Source: Drosophila pseudoobscura (lineage: Eukaryota; Arthropoda; Insecta; Diptera; Drosophilidae). Taken from it: a DNA stretch of 64,000 bases. Positions 10,421 to 22,300 of the stretch are shown in pieces. A program made the position numbers and the translations under genes. Positions within the stretch are counted from its first letter, which is position 1, and each line of letters opens with the position of its first letter. The stretch lies in assembly GCF_009870125.1 (NCBI RefSeq), contig NC_046683.1, positions 59,597,869 through 59,661,868 of the forward strand, in the 5' to 3' direction. The notes under the pieces were generated by a model. It saw only the letters and a program-made list of their open reading frames with translations. It was not told the DNA's origin and did not search any database.

Positions 10421-13319
10421 CTACTGCCACTGGGGCTGGTTGCGATAGGCCAGATAGTGGGAGTCCTGGGGCTGCTGCTGCTGGTGATGCTGCTGCGCAC
10501 GGATCTGGTAGCTGTCCGTGGAGGAGTCGACGTCCTCGATCGAGGGATCCGTCTGCAGGGACCGCTTCCAGTAGCTGCCCTGCTCGCTCCAGTCGTCGCC
10601 GTGGTCCTCGTAGTGGTGCTGATGGTGGGCATGTTCAACGTATACAACCTAGTTAGAAAGTATGCAGAACACGGGTGGCGTGAAGTGAGAAACACCAGAG
10701 GAAGTACCAAAGAAGCCCAAGAGTGTGTGTGTGTTTGAGTGTGTGTGTCTGTGTGAGTGTGTGTGTGTCTCTGTATGTGTCTGGCGTGTCTGTGTTTGTC
10801 AGTATCGGAGTTGGCGGGGATTCTTTCGGGGGCGTATCCCAAGTCGTATGGAAACTTGGGATGCTGGGGATGCCTCCCCCCATACTTACACGATGTGGGG
10901 GGGGGGAAGATTTTTATTTTTTGATCGAAAATAAACTCTATGGAGAAACTGTGGGACTGGGTCTTAAACTGTACTGGTATTAGTGGACTCTTATAGTGCT
11001 AGAGCTGTACGTTCCGAGAACGTTGTTCGGGGGGAGCTGTCCAACAATTTTTACCACCATATCTGAAACCAAAGAGGTCTGAATTTGTTAGCACAGGTTT
11101 TTTGGTTTCGTTTCATTAGGTGTGTTTGTCGATTGGAACTCTGGTGAAATTTTTGCTGTGGAAATTCTGGAGCTGGAAACCAAAGCTGGTCGAGCTGGTT
11201 AGAGCGCTCGTGTTGGAGGTGTTGGAGGAAAACGCATTTTACAATCCTTATATACATCTTGTGTGTGTGTGTGTGTGGGGGTATAGATAGAGACAGAGTG
11301 GACAGAGGACAGGGGAGAGTTAAGAGGAAGACGCGGCCGCCTCAAACCTTTGCCATACAAAACGCCCCTTAAGAACTGAAAGAGTGCAGAGAATCCGTTT
11401 AGAACAAGGAACAAATATTGGGTCTCATAACCGTCGTGTGTCCGTTGCAAGCGGGGGGGTGGTTAAATTACGCCCCCTTATGAGGTAACGCCTCACTCAC
11501 CTTGGACGGCGGACTGCCACGCTTCACATCGATCCAGAAGCGTGCTATGTTGATCAGTAGGCCGATGAGAGCTATGGCAAAGAACTTGACCTGCAGATGG
11601 GCGCCCAGGATCTTCAGGAGCAGCTCAATCTTGGCCTTCAGGAAGCTGCCGACCAGCACATACTTGGCCAGAGCCTTCTTCTTCTTCTTCTTCTTGCCAC
11701 GGGTAACTATATGTTTTTGTTTTTTTTTTGATAGGGGGATAGGATCGAAAGAGGATGACTTGTTAGCTTCATTTTGTTGCTCGAATGGAATCAGCACTTA
11801 CTTGGCTACGGAACGGAACGGAATAACAACAATAAATATCGATATATTTGTCGCTTGGGAGGGTGGTGTTTGTTAGTATGAACTGCAGTGCGCGTCAAGT
11901 GCGTTAACGGTAACAATGAACGGCAAGCAAATCAAGGCAATAAATCGAAAAAATGAACGTAACACAAACTTAACTTAACACCAAACCAAACAAAAAATGG
12001 CCAAGATATTTGCAATCAATTTTTGCAAATATTTTACCCAATTAAAATGTAATTAAATGATTTCGATTTTTTAAGAAAATGCAGTCATTTTGAACTTTTG
12101 AATTTTAAATTCAAATTCAAATATGGACTGTGACAGTAGCTGAAGACTATGTCACACACGGCAAGAGTACTGCCTTACCATTTTTCAATGCACTGCTTTG
12201 CCAACTGAATTTCTCTGTACTGCTTGGCAGTGCTTGTAGCAGTCACCTCTAAGCTGCAAGCAAAAGCTTTCGCAGCTCATCGCGTAGGTGGCGCCACCAG
12301 TAATTTGAATTTGAATTTGAATTTAAAATCAAAGTAAAACTAAATTAAATGGTTTAGAGCTCTACTCCTGCACCATCTCTTTAGTTCCACCACCAGCATA
12401 GTATAACATAACTCTAAGATATAGAAGGCACTTAAGTTGTGCTTGGAAATCGGTGCGCAAAAGTCATTTAAAACCACACGCAGCAAACAACACACACCTC
12501 CGTTACTTCTACCATATCTAATTGGATTCCTGTGCTTGCGCTTGCCACCGCCGCCGAGGAGCTCGTCATTGGCTTCGGTCAGGTCATCGAGGAGGCCCAG
12601 TCCCAGGCTCAGATCGCTCTGCTCGTGCTCCACCGCCGACCCGCTGTTCGAGTGCTGTCCCTTCCGCTTGCGTCGGCCCTTGACGCGTTTCTTCTGCTTC
12701 CGCTTGTGGGGCTTGGAAACGGAACCGCCGGCATCATCGTGGTCCACACTGCCACCACCACCGCCATGTCCATGCCCATGGCCATGATCGTGGCCAGAGT
12801 CAACTTCGTGGTGTTCCGGGGCGGCCTGCACCACCACCAATGTGGATGGCTGTGTCTGTCCTTGGCTCTGTCCGTGCTGGCCCTTCCTCTTGCGCTTCTT
12901 TTTTGTTTTTTTGTCCTTTTTGCGCTTGCCACCGCCGCCGGGTTTCTTCACCGCCCCCGTGGCCGTCGCCTCGCCATCCACCAGCTCTATGAACTCCGCC
13001 CCAGTCGAGGCGCTGTCCTCGCTGAAAACCGTGTTCTTGACGTCGTCGCCCTGCAGCTCTGCTGGCTGTACGCTGATCACACCCGAAATGGGTCCATTTT
13101 CACTTTCTGGCTCCGTTTCGTCGTCCGCCTCGTCTTCCCCACCCTCGGGCTCCCGCTCCGCGGTGTTGTTTGAGGCATCATCATCATCGTCTTCCTCGTC
13201 ATCTGCCTCGGCATCGGCATCGGCGTCTGTTTCTGTGTCTTCGGCATCGTCTTCCTCCTGGTCAGCTTCCTCAGCGGTGTCGCTGGCGTCTGCTGCTGTC
13301 TCTGCATCCGCCTCATCGA

Positions 13320-13350
<31 letters not shown>

Positions 13351-16300
13351 TTCCCCGCTCTGATCGTTTTCACTATCATCTGGCGTTGCTTTCGAGGTCT
13401 GCAAATACTCGTATTCGCGGCCAAGGAAGCTGTTGGCAGCGGGTGGGGCGGAACGGCATTGAAGAAAAACAGGAAGAATTGAAAAACTTGCGCGAAAAGC
13501 GGCGAAAACGTGCATTCAACTTGTTTTTTCGCCGCTTTGCTTGGGCTACTTACCCATCCATGGACTCGGCCAGATATTTCTTCATATAATTCGTGCCGAT
13601 TTCAATTTTCTTCAGTATCGTCGATGGCTTCTCTTTCAGGGGCAGCTCCGAGGCGCTGTAGCCGCGTCTCTCAATCGTTGCATTCATCTGGCGATCGGCC
13701 TCGACTGTAGCCAAAAAAAAACAAAAAACACAGTGAAATGTTTTCAATTTTAATTGCTTTTTCATGGTAAATGTTTTTGGATGGGAATTCCCCCTGAGGA
13801 TGTGGAATTATCGCCACCAATGATCGCCAAATTCTGGCCATGACTTGGGTCCTGGAGGGGCTTTTCTTTGCTCCTCACCCACACCGAAATTTCCTGGGAG
13901 GCTAGTGGAAATTTACCCCATTCTTTTTTGTGGGCTGGCATGTGTGGGAAAAAGTCTTTTGTCTTTCCCAGAGATGGCCAGAGATGGGAATCAACGTACC
14001 CTTTAACTTCTGCCACTGGGCATAGAGCTCTCCATCCCAGGAATCCAATATCCTGGCCGACTGCTGGCGGGCACAGGCCCATGGCTCCGATCGTATGGGG
14101 CACAGGGCCAGGTCCAGATACGGCGAGACCTCTGCAAAAAGTAGAGACAGCATCAAGATTAGTGTAAACACGAGGGCATTCTGCGGAAAAGTGTAAATAG
14201 TGGTTAAGAGGGGGGCAAATATTTGAATGGAAAAACTGGCAAACGACCCCACCAAACGGAGAGACGAGCAGCGTTGGGATTTGCGATCCAATTTGGCTTA
14301 CTGGCTGGTTAACATGGTCGCCGCCGACCAGTAAATATTTGAGTGAAAGTATGGGTGCAAGCCGGCACTGCCACTGTCACTGCCACAATCATCTCAACAC
14401 CTTCTGTGGTGGCCTCCTGGTGGTGCTAACAAGTCCCCCGGACTTGGACTTGGACTTGGACGTGGACCTGGGCTTGTTGCTTGTGGCACGGGCCATGTTT
14501 CATTTAATGATTATCGACTGCCAGGCCGTGCCGTGCCGTGCCATACCGTACCCGTGGCATTTCTTTTTAGAGATCAATCAGAGTGGAGATGGAGTGAAAA
14601 TGTGGCGACTGTCCGCCTTAATGGCTTTTTAATTCAATTCGGAACCCATTTAATTGCGAATAATTGTATTTGTTTTATTGTTATCTCTGGCATACAATTT
14701 CCATATTTCCGTCAAGTTTTTTTGTGTGAAAATTGAGCAATTATTTTTGCACTGGTTAAATTCATTAGGACCCGGCTCTGGCCGGTGGCACGTATGTAAT
14801 TGCTGCTGCCACATCGAAGCGGAGTCGTGATGGGTGAAAACAGGCATTAAGTTCGTGTTGTTTTTTCCTGGTATTTGTCGTTTGTTTTCATTGCCACAAT
14901 CTATGCGGCTTTACTTCACTTTCAATGGCAGACATGGCGCGTTCTTTGACCCAAAGGCCTGGCTAATATTTTCCCCGAAATTCAATGCCAGGTGAAAGCC
15001 AGAGGATGCCGCTTGCTGTTCGTGGTGACATCCTGTTAAAATCGACCCACGCTGCAAAACAAATGCCACAAAAAGGTTGCGGGGGCACGGGGGAAGCTCG
15101 AAGAAAGCTGCTGCATCGTGCTACTCCCTGGCGAGCATCTTCGATAGATGTCCAAAATGTTTTCTGTGTCTTCCATGTCTCTGCCGGCTCTGGCTTCTCT
15201 GGCTTCTCTGGCGTCTCTGGCGTCTTGTGTTTCCACAACAAATGTGCCACATTATTTTGGCAGCTCCTTAGAAGACCATGCCATTTCCTTTGCCATTCGG
15301 TTAGTTGGTAATGGGCCGTTGGGGCCGATGGGGGCGATGGGGGTGTGTCTTTTCACTTTGCCTGATGTCTTTGGCAGGGCGTCGCATGCAAAGCCCAGAC
15401 CCAGAGCCAGTCTGGGGCCCAGTCTGATGGCCAATATTAAATGAACTTTCACTGCAATTGAAATTTATGCGTGGTGGTCGCCCGGCTCAGGCCCGCCGTG
15501 GCTTTGGCCCGCCGTAGTTATAGGCATTGGCCGGCAATGCTTGGCCTGGGCTCGATGACGGGTGACGCATTCGCCGGCTCCGTTCGGCCAACTGTGTCCG
15601 GCATTTGCCTGCGAGCATCCCATAACAGTAGCCCATAAAATATTAGCATAATCATCGCCGGCCGATTCTGCCCATAGATGAAGTTGTAAAGCGTGATTTG
15701 TGGCTAGCTGGCGGATTAGCGGTTAACCTGGATATTTTCGGTTGCCAATTGGCCTGGCAGTGCTGGGAGGGAGTACCAAAATATAGAAATATGGACCATA
15801 ATGGCATTAAATAAACCCAAGGGTGAGAAAGGAACTTTTTGGACAGGCCTTTGAGGAGTCCGAGAGGAGTTTCCATGGCGAAAAACCATCTTGGGGCATG
15901 CCCTTTGTCTGGCTGCCACTCGGCTCTAATTGGGTGTCGATTACAAAAGAATTTTGATGGGCCATTCAAGAAATCCGTCTGAAGAGTATAAAATGCTTGA
16001 ACCGTTAACCGGCTGCACTGCCAGGCCACAACAGAAACCCCAACTTGTGGGCTCTTCGGCTGAGAGCTTGAAACGTTAATAAACTTTCACTGGTTTTTCG
16101 ATCTGGCGCAGAATTTGAATTGAAGACACACCGCCGCCAGAGAGGCAGACAAACAGCCACCACACACACACACATGCATAATGGGAGCCCCACTTTGGGT
16201 ACGCAAATCGAAGGAGGGGGGTGGGGGGATGGGGGGAAACTGTAATCCACTCCTTAAGTGGCCTACGCAGAAATCCACTGCATCTCGACAAATGTGGCAG

Positions 16301-19300
16301 CCTTTGTGACAGCTTCATGGAGCGGCTCTAGATCGAGCTCCAGTTTTACCATCTTTTGAGCCAAGGAAAACGGAATCGGCCGCCAAACTAGGCAAGATGC
16401 CAAAGCCAATGCCAAAGCCAATGACTATGGCAATGCGGCAATTAAAAAATGAAATTAGATTTCCATGAATTCCAGCCAAGCAGAAGGCAGGCCTGAGGCA
16501 GGCACTTTTCATTTTTGTTGCGCTTCGGACAAAAATGTCACCGATGCCGCGCTCCGTTTTAGGCATGGGATTCCTCCAGTGGCATTGTTTTACCTTTTGC
16601 CCAAGACCAGACCAAATCGGAACCACGCCAGACCCCACCAGGCCCCACCAGTCCCCACCAGTCCCCACCAGACCCCACCAGACCCCACCAGACCCCGCCA
16701 GGCCCCACCAGGCCCCACCAGGCCCCACCAGGCATTATTTAAATAGTGTCCACGGTGTCCCAGGCGACGACTCTCTCACATACAAATATGACGGTTATAA
16801 CCCAATTACCGAGCATTTTTCAAGTTTTTGTCTCTGGCTTTTTTGGTGTCGGCGCAATTTGTATTGTACAACTCCCCAAAATGGAGAGTCTCCTCCCTCC
16901 TCCCTACCCCCTGCCCCTGCCCATGGCTTTGGGGCTGGTGTGTGGTCACCGACTGAATCCAACGATATCACAACGAAGACATCAACTTGTTTGCTCTTGC
17001 CGGGAATGCCCGCTGTCTCTGTTTGTGTTGCTCTTGTCGAGGAAACGGCTATTGCTGGTTTCTGTTATTGTTGCCACTGCCACTGCCACTGCCACCGAAT
17101 GGCTACGCTCAGGGGAAGAGTTCCGAAGAGTTCTATGAATAATTCAAGCGATTGGCAATGGCACGCCCGATGGGCAGAGGCAGTGCCGCCAAGAACTCTC
17201 TTGTTCTGCGAATCGAGTCATAATTAATGGGCATTTCTTTAGGATTCTCAATGTACAGTTAATATAAAAAATATTTATATAATTAACTGGAATTTAAATG
17301 GTTTTCATATGGAATTTATTTGATGGAAAAACGCTTTGAAAACTTAAGCAATATTTTTAATGGGGTTTTCTGTGAAATAAATTCGATATAAATTCCATTT
17401 CAATACTATTAAATTTCAGCTTATTATAGTAATATTTTATATAAATTATATAGAATTGATATGATGGAAAAAGTCTTTATAAATGAAAACTATATTTTTT
17501 ATATGATGGATAAACCCTTTAAAAATTAATGCTATATTTTTAATGGGTTTTTCTAATAAGAAAATTCTAAATAAATTCCATTTAAATACTATTAAATTTC
17601 AGCTTACTACATTATTTTCTATATAATTTATATCGAATTTATGTGATGGAAAAAGTCTTTAAAAATTGAAAGTATATTTTGTATATGATGGAAAAAGCTT
17701 TTGGAAATTGGTCACATATTTTTAATGAAATAAATTCGATATAAATTCTTTTTAAATACTATTAAGCTCTATCTTATTATATTAATATTTTATATAATTT
17801 ATATCGAATTTATATGATGGAAAAAGTCTTTAAAAATTAAAGATATATTTTTAATTTGATGGAAAAACCCTTTTAAAAATATAGCTTTAATTCGATGTAA
17901 ATTCAATTTAAAATGCAATTGTTGTTGTGAGTGAAAGTTGGGAAATGCTAGACCAGAAAATGCCTAATAATGTTAATAATGCCTTGATCTAAGCTTTACT
18001 AAATCTTTGCTACAAAACTGTATTAAATCTGGCTGTATTTCGGCTGTCCCAAAGCCGCAACTACCATCTTTCTGGCCAGTGAATTCTAGTTGAAACAAAA
18101 AGTCATGCAACCTTTTATATTTTGCCCCCAAAAAACTCTCTTTACATTGAAGTTGATTAAAACCCCACACCGCCCAAAAGGGACTTTCATTTATTATTAA
18201 ATTAAGAATTCTTTGGGCGTACTGCGAGTGTATTTGATATTCGCTTAATCACAAGACGGAAAACCGTTAAATCATGTTTTTAGCCTGCTTGTTCTTTAAT
18301 GACTCGACACTGTGCCCCACCGCACCGCACCTGCTGCCGCACGACGCACACACACACACCCACGGTTGAGGCCGCGGACGGACGGACGGACGCAACGCCC
18401 TTCGCTGGCCGCCTTAGTTCTGGTTTAGTTGGCTACGACCCATATTTGAGGGCCTAAAGAGGCACGCCAGAGAGCTGCCCTAAACGATAATGAGGTGTAC
18501 TTCTTTCTGGCAAATGGCAATGGCAATGGCCATGGCAATGCCTTCTTGCACTTGTTGCCACTTGCTAATTGTACGCCCTGCAGCCCATAAAAACAACAAC
18601 AAACAGCAACGAGAGGGGTGAGGGGGAGGGGGGGGGGGGGCAGGCGAGAAAAAGTGTCATCCGCTCCATAACGTAACAGAACCAAAAGAAGAACAGCACA
18701 GCAGAGCAGAGCACGGCCGTGGCTCATGTGTGGCATGGCATGTGTGCCACAGCACAGCACAGCACACACAGCCACGTTCTGCTGCTGTTCTGCTGCATTG
18801 CCCATGAAAGTCACCTGAATCCCGGTGGGGATCACAGAACTCTACAGCTGGGGCCTGGGGCCTGTCAATGGAGCCCCCAAATCTCCTGCCACTTGGTGGC
18901 AACTTTCCTCTGACGCTGCCTCAGCTGTGCCTGCTGCTGCTGGATATTATATAATTGCTGCCCAGTCGCCACTCTCACATTTAAGTTAATGAGCCGAAAT
19001 TTCACTGCAATAAAAGTATTTCATTTGAAGTTTATTTTTGGGGGAAAAAAAAACACAACAAAAAACCGAAAGAAAACCTCAAAAAACAGACAAAAGAAAT
19101 TGGGGGACCGAGAGAGAGACAGAGAGAGGGAGAGATGGTCAGCCTGCTGACTCATTTGATGGGATCTCTAAAGAGATATCTTACCGTTTAACCGTCGGGG
19201 AACAGGTGCAGCAGCTGCTCTGATTGGCAGTGACACGGCGGCTGGGGCGGAGGCCGAGGCGGAGGCGGAGGACGGTGCCGGCAAGCTCCAGGCATGCGCT

Positions 19301-19374
19301 GTGGTCAGGAGGAGCACGCCGAACAGCAGGCTGCCCATGGCTGCCTGGACCGAAGGAGGCTGCCGCCAGTCCAT
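10421..19374 (-). CDS. Osiris-like (DUF1676) membrane/secretory protein, unusually long with a charged central exon
   Basis: Coding exons on the minus strand: 19185-19374, 14000-14131, 13554-13704, 12498-13429, 11501-11706, 10421-10648; all GT-AG, and the split codons read through in frame to about 612 residues. Residues 1-28 form a signal peptide; start at 19374 has A at -3. The second exon carries the Osiris cysteine pair (about 74 and 83, LCPIRSEPWAC). Exon 5 encodes a Lys-rich step then a long hydrophobic segment (FFAIALIGLLINIA), the DUF1676 core. The last exon starts VVYVEHAHHQHHYE and ends with SHYLAYRN, close to the family AQxLAY motif. Osiris proteins are insect-specific, usually 200-300 residues, and act in secretory/endosomal membranes of cuticle-forming cells. 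The extra length is exon 4, a ~310-residue Asp/Glu then Lys/Arg/His-rich region. Its 3' splice choice is uncertain: the donor at 12498 or an alternative at 12513 keeps the same frame. Family call is firm; orthologue is not assigned. Confidence 0.82.
12104..12327. repeat. 19-bp inverted repeat enclosing ~186 bp, in an intron
   Basis: TTTAAATTCAAATTCAAAT at 12104-12122 is the exact reverse complement of the sequence at 12309-12327; the match extends two more bases outward. It lies in the intron 11707-12497 of the Osiris-like gene. Both arms are A/T-rich and internally repetitive (AAATTC units), so a small terminal-inverted-repeat element or a chance low-complexity palindrome are both possible. 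Confidence 0.6.
16623..16733. repeat. 10-bp minisatellite, unit CCCCACCAGR
   Basis: About eleven head-to-tail copies of a ten-base unit that varies at its last one or two bases (CCAGA, CCAGT, CCAGG). It makes repetitive Pro/His or Trp/Gly open frames on the two strands that are not genes. Confidence 0.85.
17250..17920. repeat. ~182-bp A/T-rich tandem repeat, about 3.5 copies
   Basis: The landmark TGATGGAAAAAC recurs at about 17321, 17504, 17686 and 17857 (steps 183, 182, 171) and a second landmark TGATGGAAAAAGTCTTT recurs at about 17462, 17644 and 17816. Between them the blocks share AAATTCGATATAAATTCC, TACTATTAAATTTCAGCTTA and TTTATATCGAATTTAT. Copies differ by point changes and short gaps, so the array is degenerate. 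It lies in intron 1 of the Osiris-like gene. Confidence 0.85.
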
Positions 19375-22300
19375 TGTGGATGGATTGCACCGTTAGAAGA
19401 AATCAAAAAATTCAGCAGAAACAAAAGTCAACTCTCGCTCTGGCGAGGGGCAAAAAACACACTGATTTATGGACACTTGTTATCGACACGCACAAGAACA
19501 AACGGCGCTTTGTTCCATTTTTGATATTTATTTATTCGAATAAAAAATACAAAAAAAAATATATATATAAGAAAAACCGATCCAGGCCGAACCTTAACGA
19601 AACTTTGCCTGATGGGCTCTGCTACTGCGATCTGCGATGTGCGATCTGTACACGACCAAGTTCAAGGTAAGATTAAGCCATGACGAGCATACGTAAGAAG
19701 TTTTATACGAAAACATCAGCGCCAGCTGGGGGCTTAAGAGAGCGCAATGTGAAAGCGCTCTGGCTGTGGCTCTGGCTGTGGCTCTGGGGGCCCCGGCCCC
19801 GCTCTTTGGAAAGTTTGCTGCCACTGAACCTGGCCAAGAGAGCCAACGGAGCCGATAGTGGCGACAGAGCCAAATGCTGGATCTTGCTATTGACTTGTTC
19901 GCTGTTCGCGATGGTAGCTGCTTGCTGGACTTTGGCAAATGTGTGGCATGCACTGAACAAACGGATCAATTAAGCTGTCCGCTATGCGCCTGACGCCTGC
20001 CCACCAGCCAGCCCCTGGATGTATACCAATGAACTCTTAAGCTCTGACCTGTGCAGGGCCATTCTATGGGTATTGTGTCACTCGCATCAGCAAAAGCCAG
20101 AAGAAAGAGCTGGCTGGATATGGATCAGGCCTTTTGTTTCCCCCTCGGGCGGCACACGAATTGAACTCTTCGTTTCATTATTCAGAAAGTCGTTCGTGGC
20201 AAGAGAAAGATGCTAATCCTGGCATGTGCAACGGAGATGCTAATCCCTGTCCAGGTTCAAAAGGGGATTCGCCATTCAATGGTAAACAGCTCCGGTGTGC
20301 CCCCCCACCCACCCACCTCAGGGCACTCTTGGGTTTCCCTTTCCCCTTTCCCCTAGTTTTCATCATATACTTAGCACCTGTTGCCGCATAGTTTGTTGGC
20401 TGATCGAATTAACATTAAGTTTTTGTGCCGAAACAGAGTTGCATCATTCACAAATTCTGGGGCCATCCCAGCACAGGCCGTGCCCAATTTTCACCTATTA
20501 TGGTTATGAAAAAGGAAAGTTTTCTAGCTATTTACCCAACAGATGACAGTCCCTAATTGACTCTGACAATTCGCACAGTAATGCTAGATGTGTGTTGGCC
20601 TGTAGGCCTGTAGGCCTGGCCCTGTCTGGGCCTGATAACCCCCCCCATCAAACATTGGCAGGTAAACAAAAAGAAAGTATGCACAAAAATATGTGATATT
20701 ACCAACAGATCGTTGGAAGTTGGAACGAGGTGTGACCGAATCCCATTGGAACCGATTTGGTCAACGCCCTCGATCGATGCACATTGAACGAATTTTGATG
20801 AGCATTACGAAATGAGAAGGGTGGTGGTGAAGGGGGGGGGGGGGGAATCGTGATAAACATTCCATATAACAATTTCACTTTCGAACAGTCGGGACAGTCG
20901 GACAGTAACGAGCAATTAAGGAGACATAGGGCTGTCGCATAGGAGATGTCGCCAGGGATGGCCTGTGACATCCCGTTATCCATGTCCATTCCCATGTCCG
21001 ATGGCATGTCCATGCAGGGGCTTCCATGTCCAATTATCATGTTAGGAAGAGAGTGAGAGCAGCCAGATCCACAGACAGCAGGTCTCCAATCCCCAACCCA
21101 ACGCTGGAGCCGCAGTCTTGTAGGCCCAGTGTCTTGGCCGCCTGTCAGTTAGACGCAATTATCCACATTTTATATAGAAAAATAGAAAAAAAAAGGCAAA
21201 AGATGCTGCTCCTGGCACTGCTGCTGTCGATGGTTAACTTGGCCCCATGATTTGTCGTTGGCCAAATGAAAGATCCATTGAAATGGAAAAAAAAAAACAA
21301 ACAAAACAAAAAAACCTTTGAAGTATTTCAATAATCGCAATTGCAGTGCCGTGCATTGCCGTGCAGCGGCTGCTGTTCGGCCTCTGCGTTAGAAAGCAGG
21401 CAAACAGTGAAATTCAGTTTGAAATGGATTTGATTTTGATTTTCATTTGTGTTTCCAGTCTTCTATTTCCATTAGAGTTTCCTCGCTTCATTTTGGCCTT
21501 GTCGTCTTTTACGTACTTCGAATGCGATTATTTTTTGGCTTTGGCACGGCGACTAATTAATTGAAACGCTCGCCAATGGTCGTCGCCGACAAAGAAGACA
21601 TCACAGCCATCAGAGTGACATCGGGCACTCAGCAGCCACTCAGCTGCCCACACTTATGATGGCCGACGTCTGCTGTTGGCCTGCTCAGGCCTGTTCAGGT
21701 CCAAATCCCGTGTATCCACCCATAAATCAGTCAACGAGCAAGATTCCATAGCGCCAACAGGGAGGAGGCGTTTCGATTCGTCTCCAACACAGAGACAGAC
21801 ACGGAGACGGAGACAAAAGCTGTAAACGTCCATTACATGCTCGAGCGCCTGTCCGAACGCCTCTAATTGCCTTCGATAAATATTTATCGAGCACCTCATC
21901 TCGCAGGCTACTCAATTTTGCTCGTTCGCCATTAATTTGTTACACCTGTCGGATAAGTTTTGTTCATTTAATTGTTTAATTGTTTCTCTCGGCAACGCTT
22001 TCTAGAGGGCAACGATACAACAATATTCCGTATACGCCATGGCGGGTGCCGCAAATAATTTCTTTGGTTTGCATTTCAATTCAAAAGACTGAGGAAACGA
22101 ACTTGATCTTCTCTGGCTTCTCTGCCATTCGTTCTGCCACAACTGGGGGGCAGCAGTTTCATTTCCCCAGCCTCCTCTGCAGCCAAGGCAAGCCCAAAGC
22201 TAAGCCCTAGGCCAGGCCAAGACGTCCCAGGAACACCTCTGCGCAATGCTGCACACAGGGCCTGCACACAGCAGCGTTTGGCCGTAATTACGCACACCCA

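Larger units (their letters stand above)
14132..19184. other. 5 kb first intron of the long Osiris-like gene
   Basis: It separates the signal-peptide exon from the rest. It holds a minisatellite at 16623-16733, an A/T-rich ~182-base tandem array at 17250-17920, G runs and scattered simple repeats. No coding exon is supported. A first intron of this size is a usual place for enhancers. Confidence 0.7.

Noticed and set aside
12532-13363. Plus-strand open frames of 173-213 codons opposite the charged Osiris exon
   Set aside because: Antisense shadows of GAC/GAG repeats (Ser or Val/Leu-rich); the minus frame fits spliced Osiris exons on both sides.
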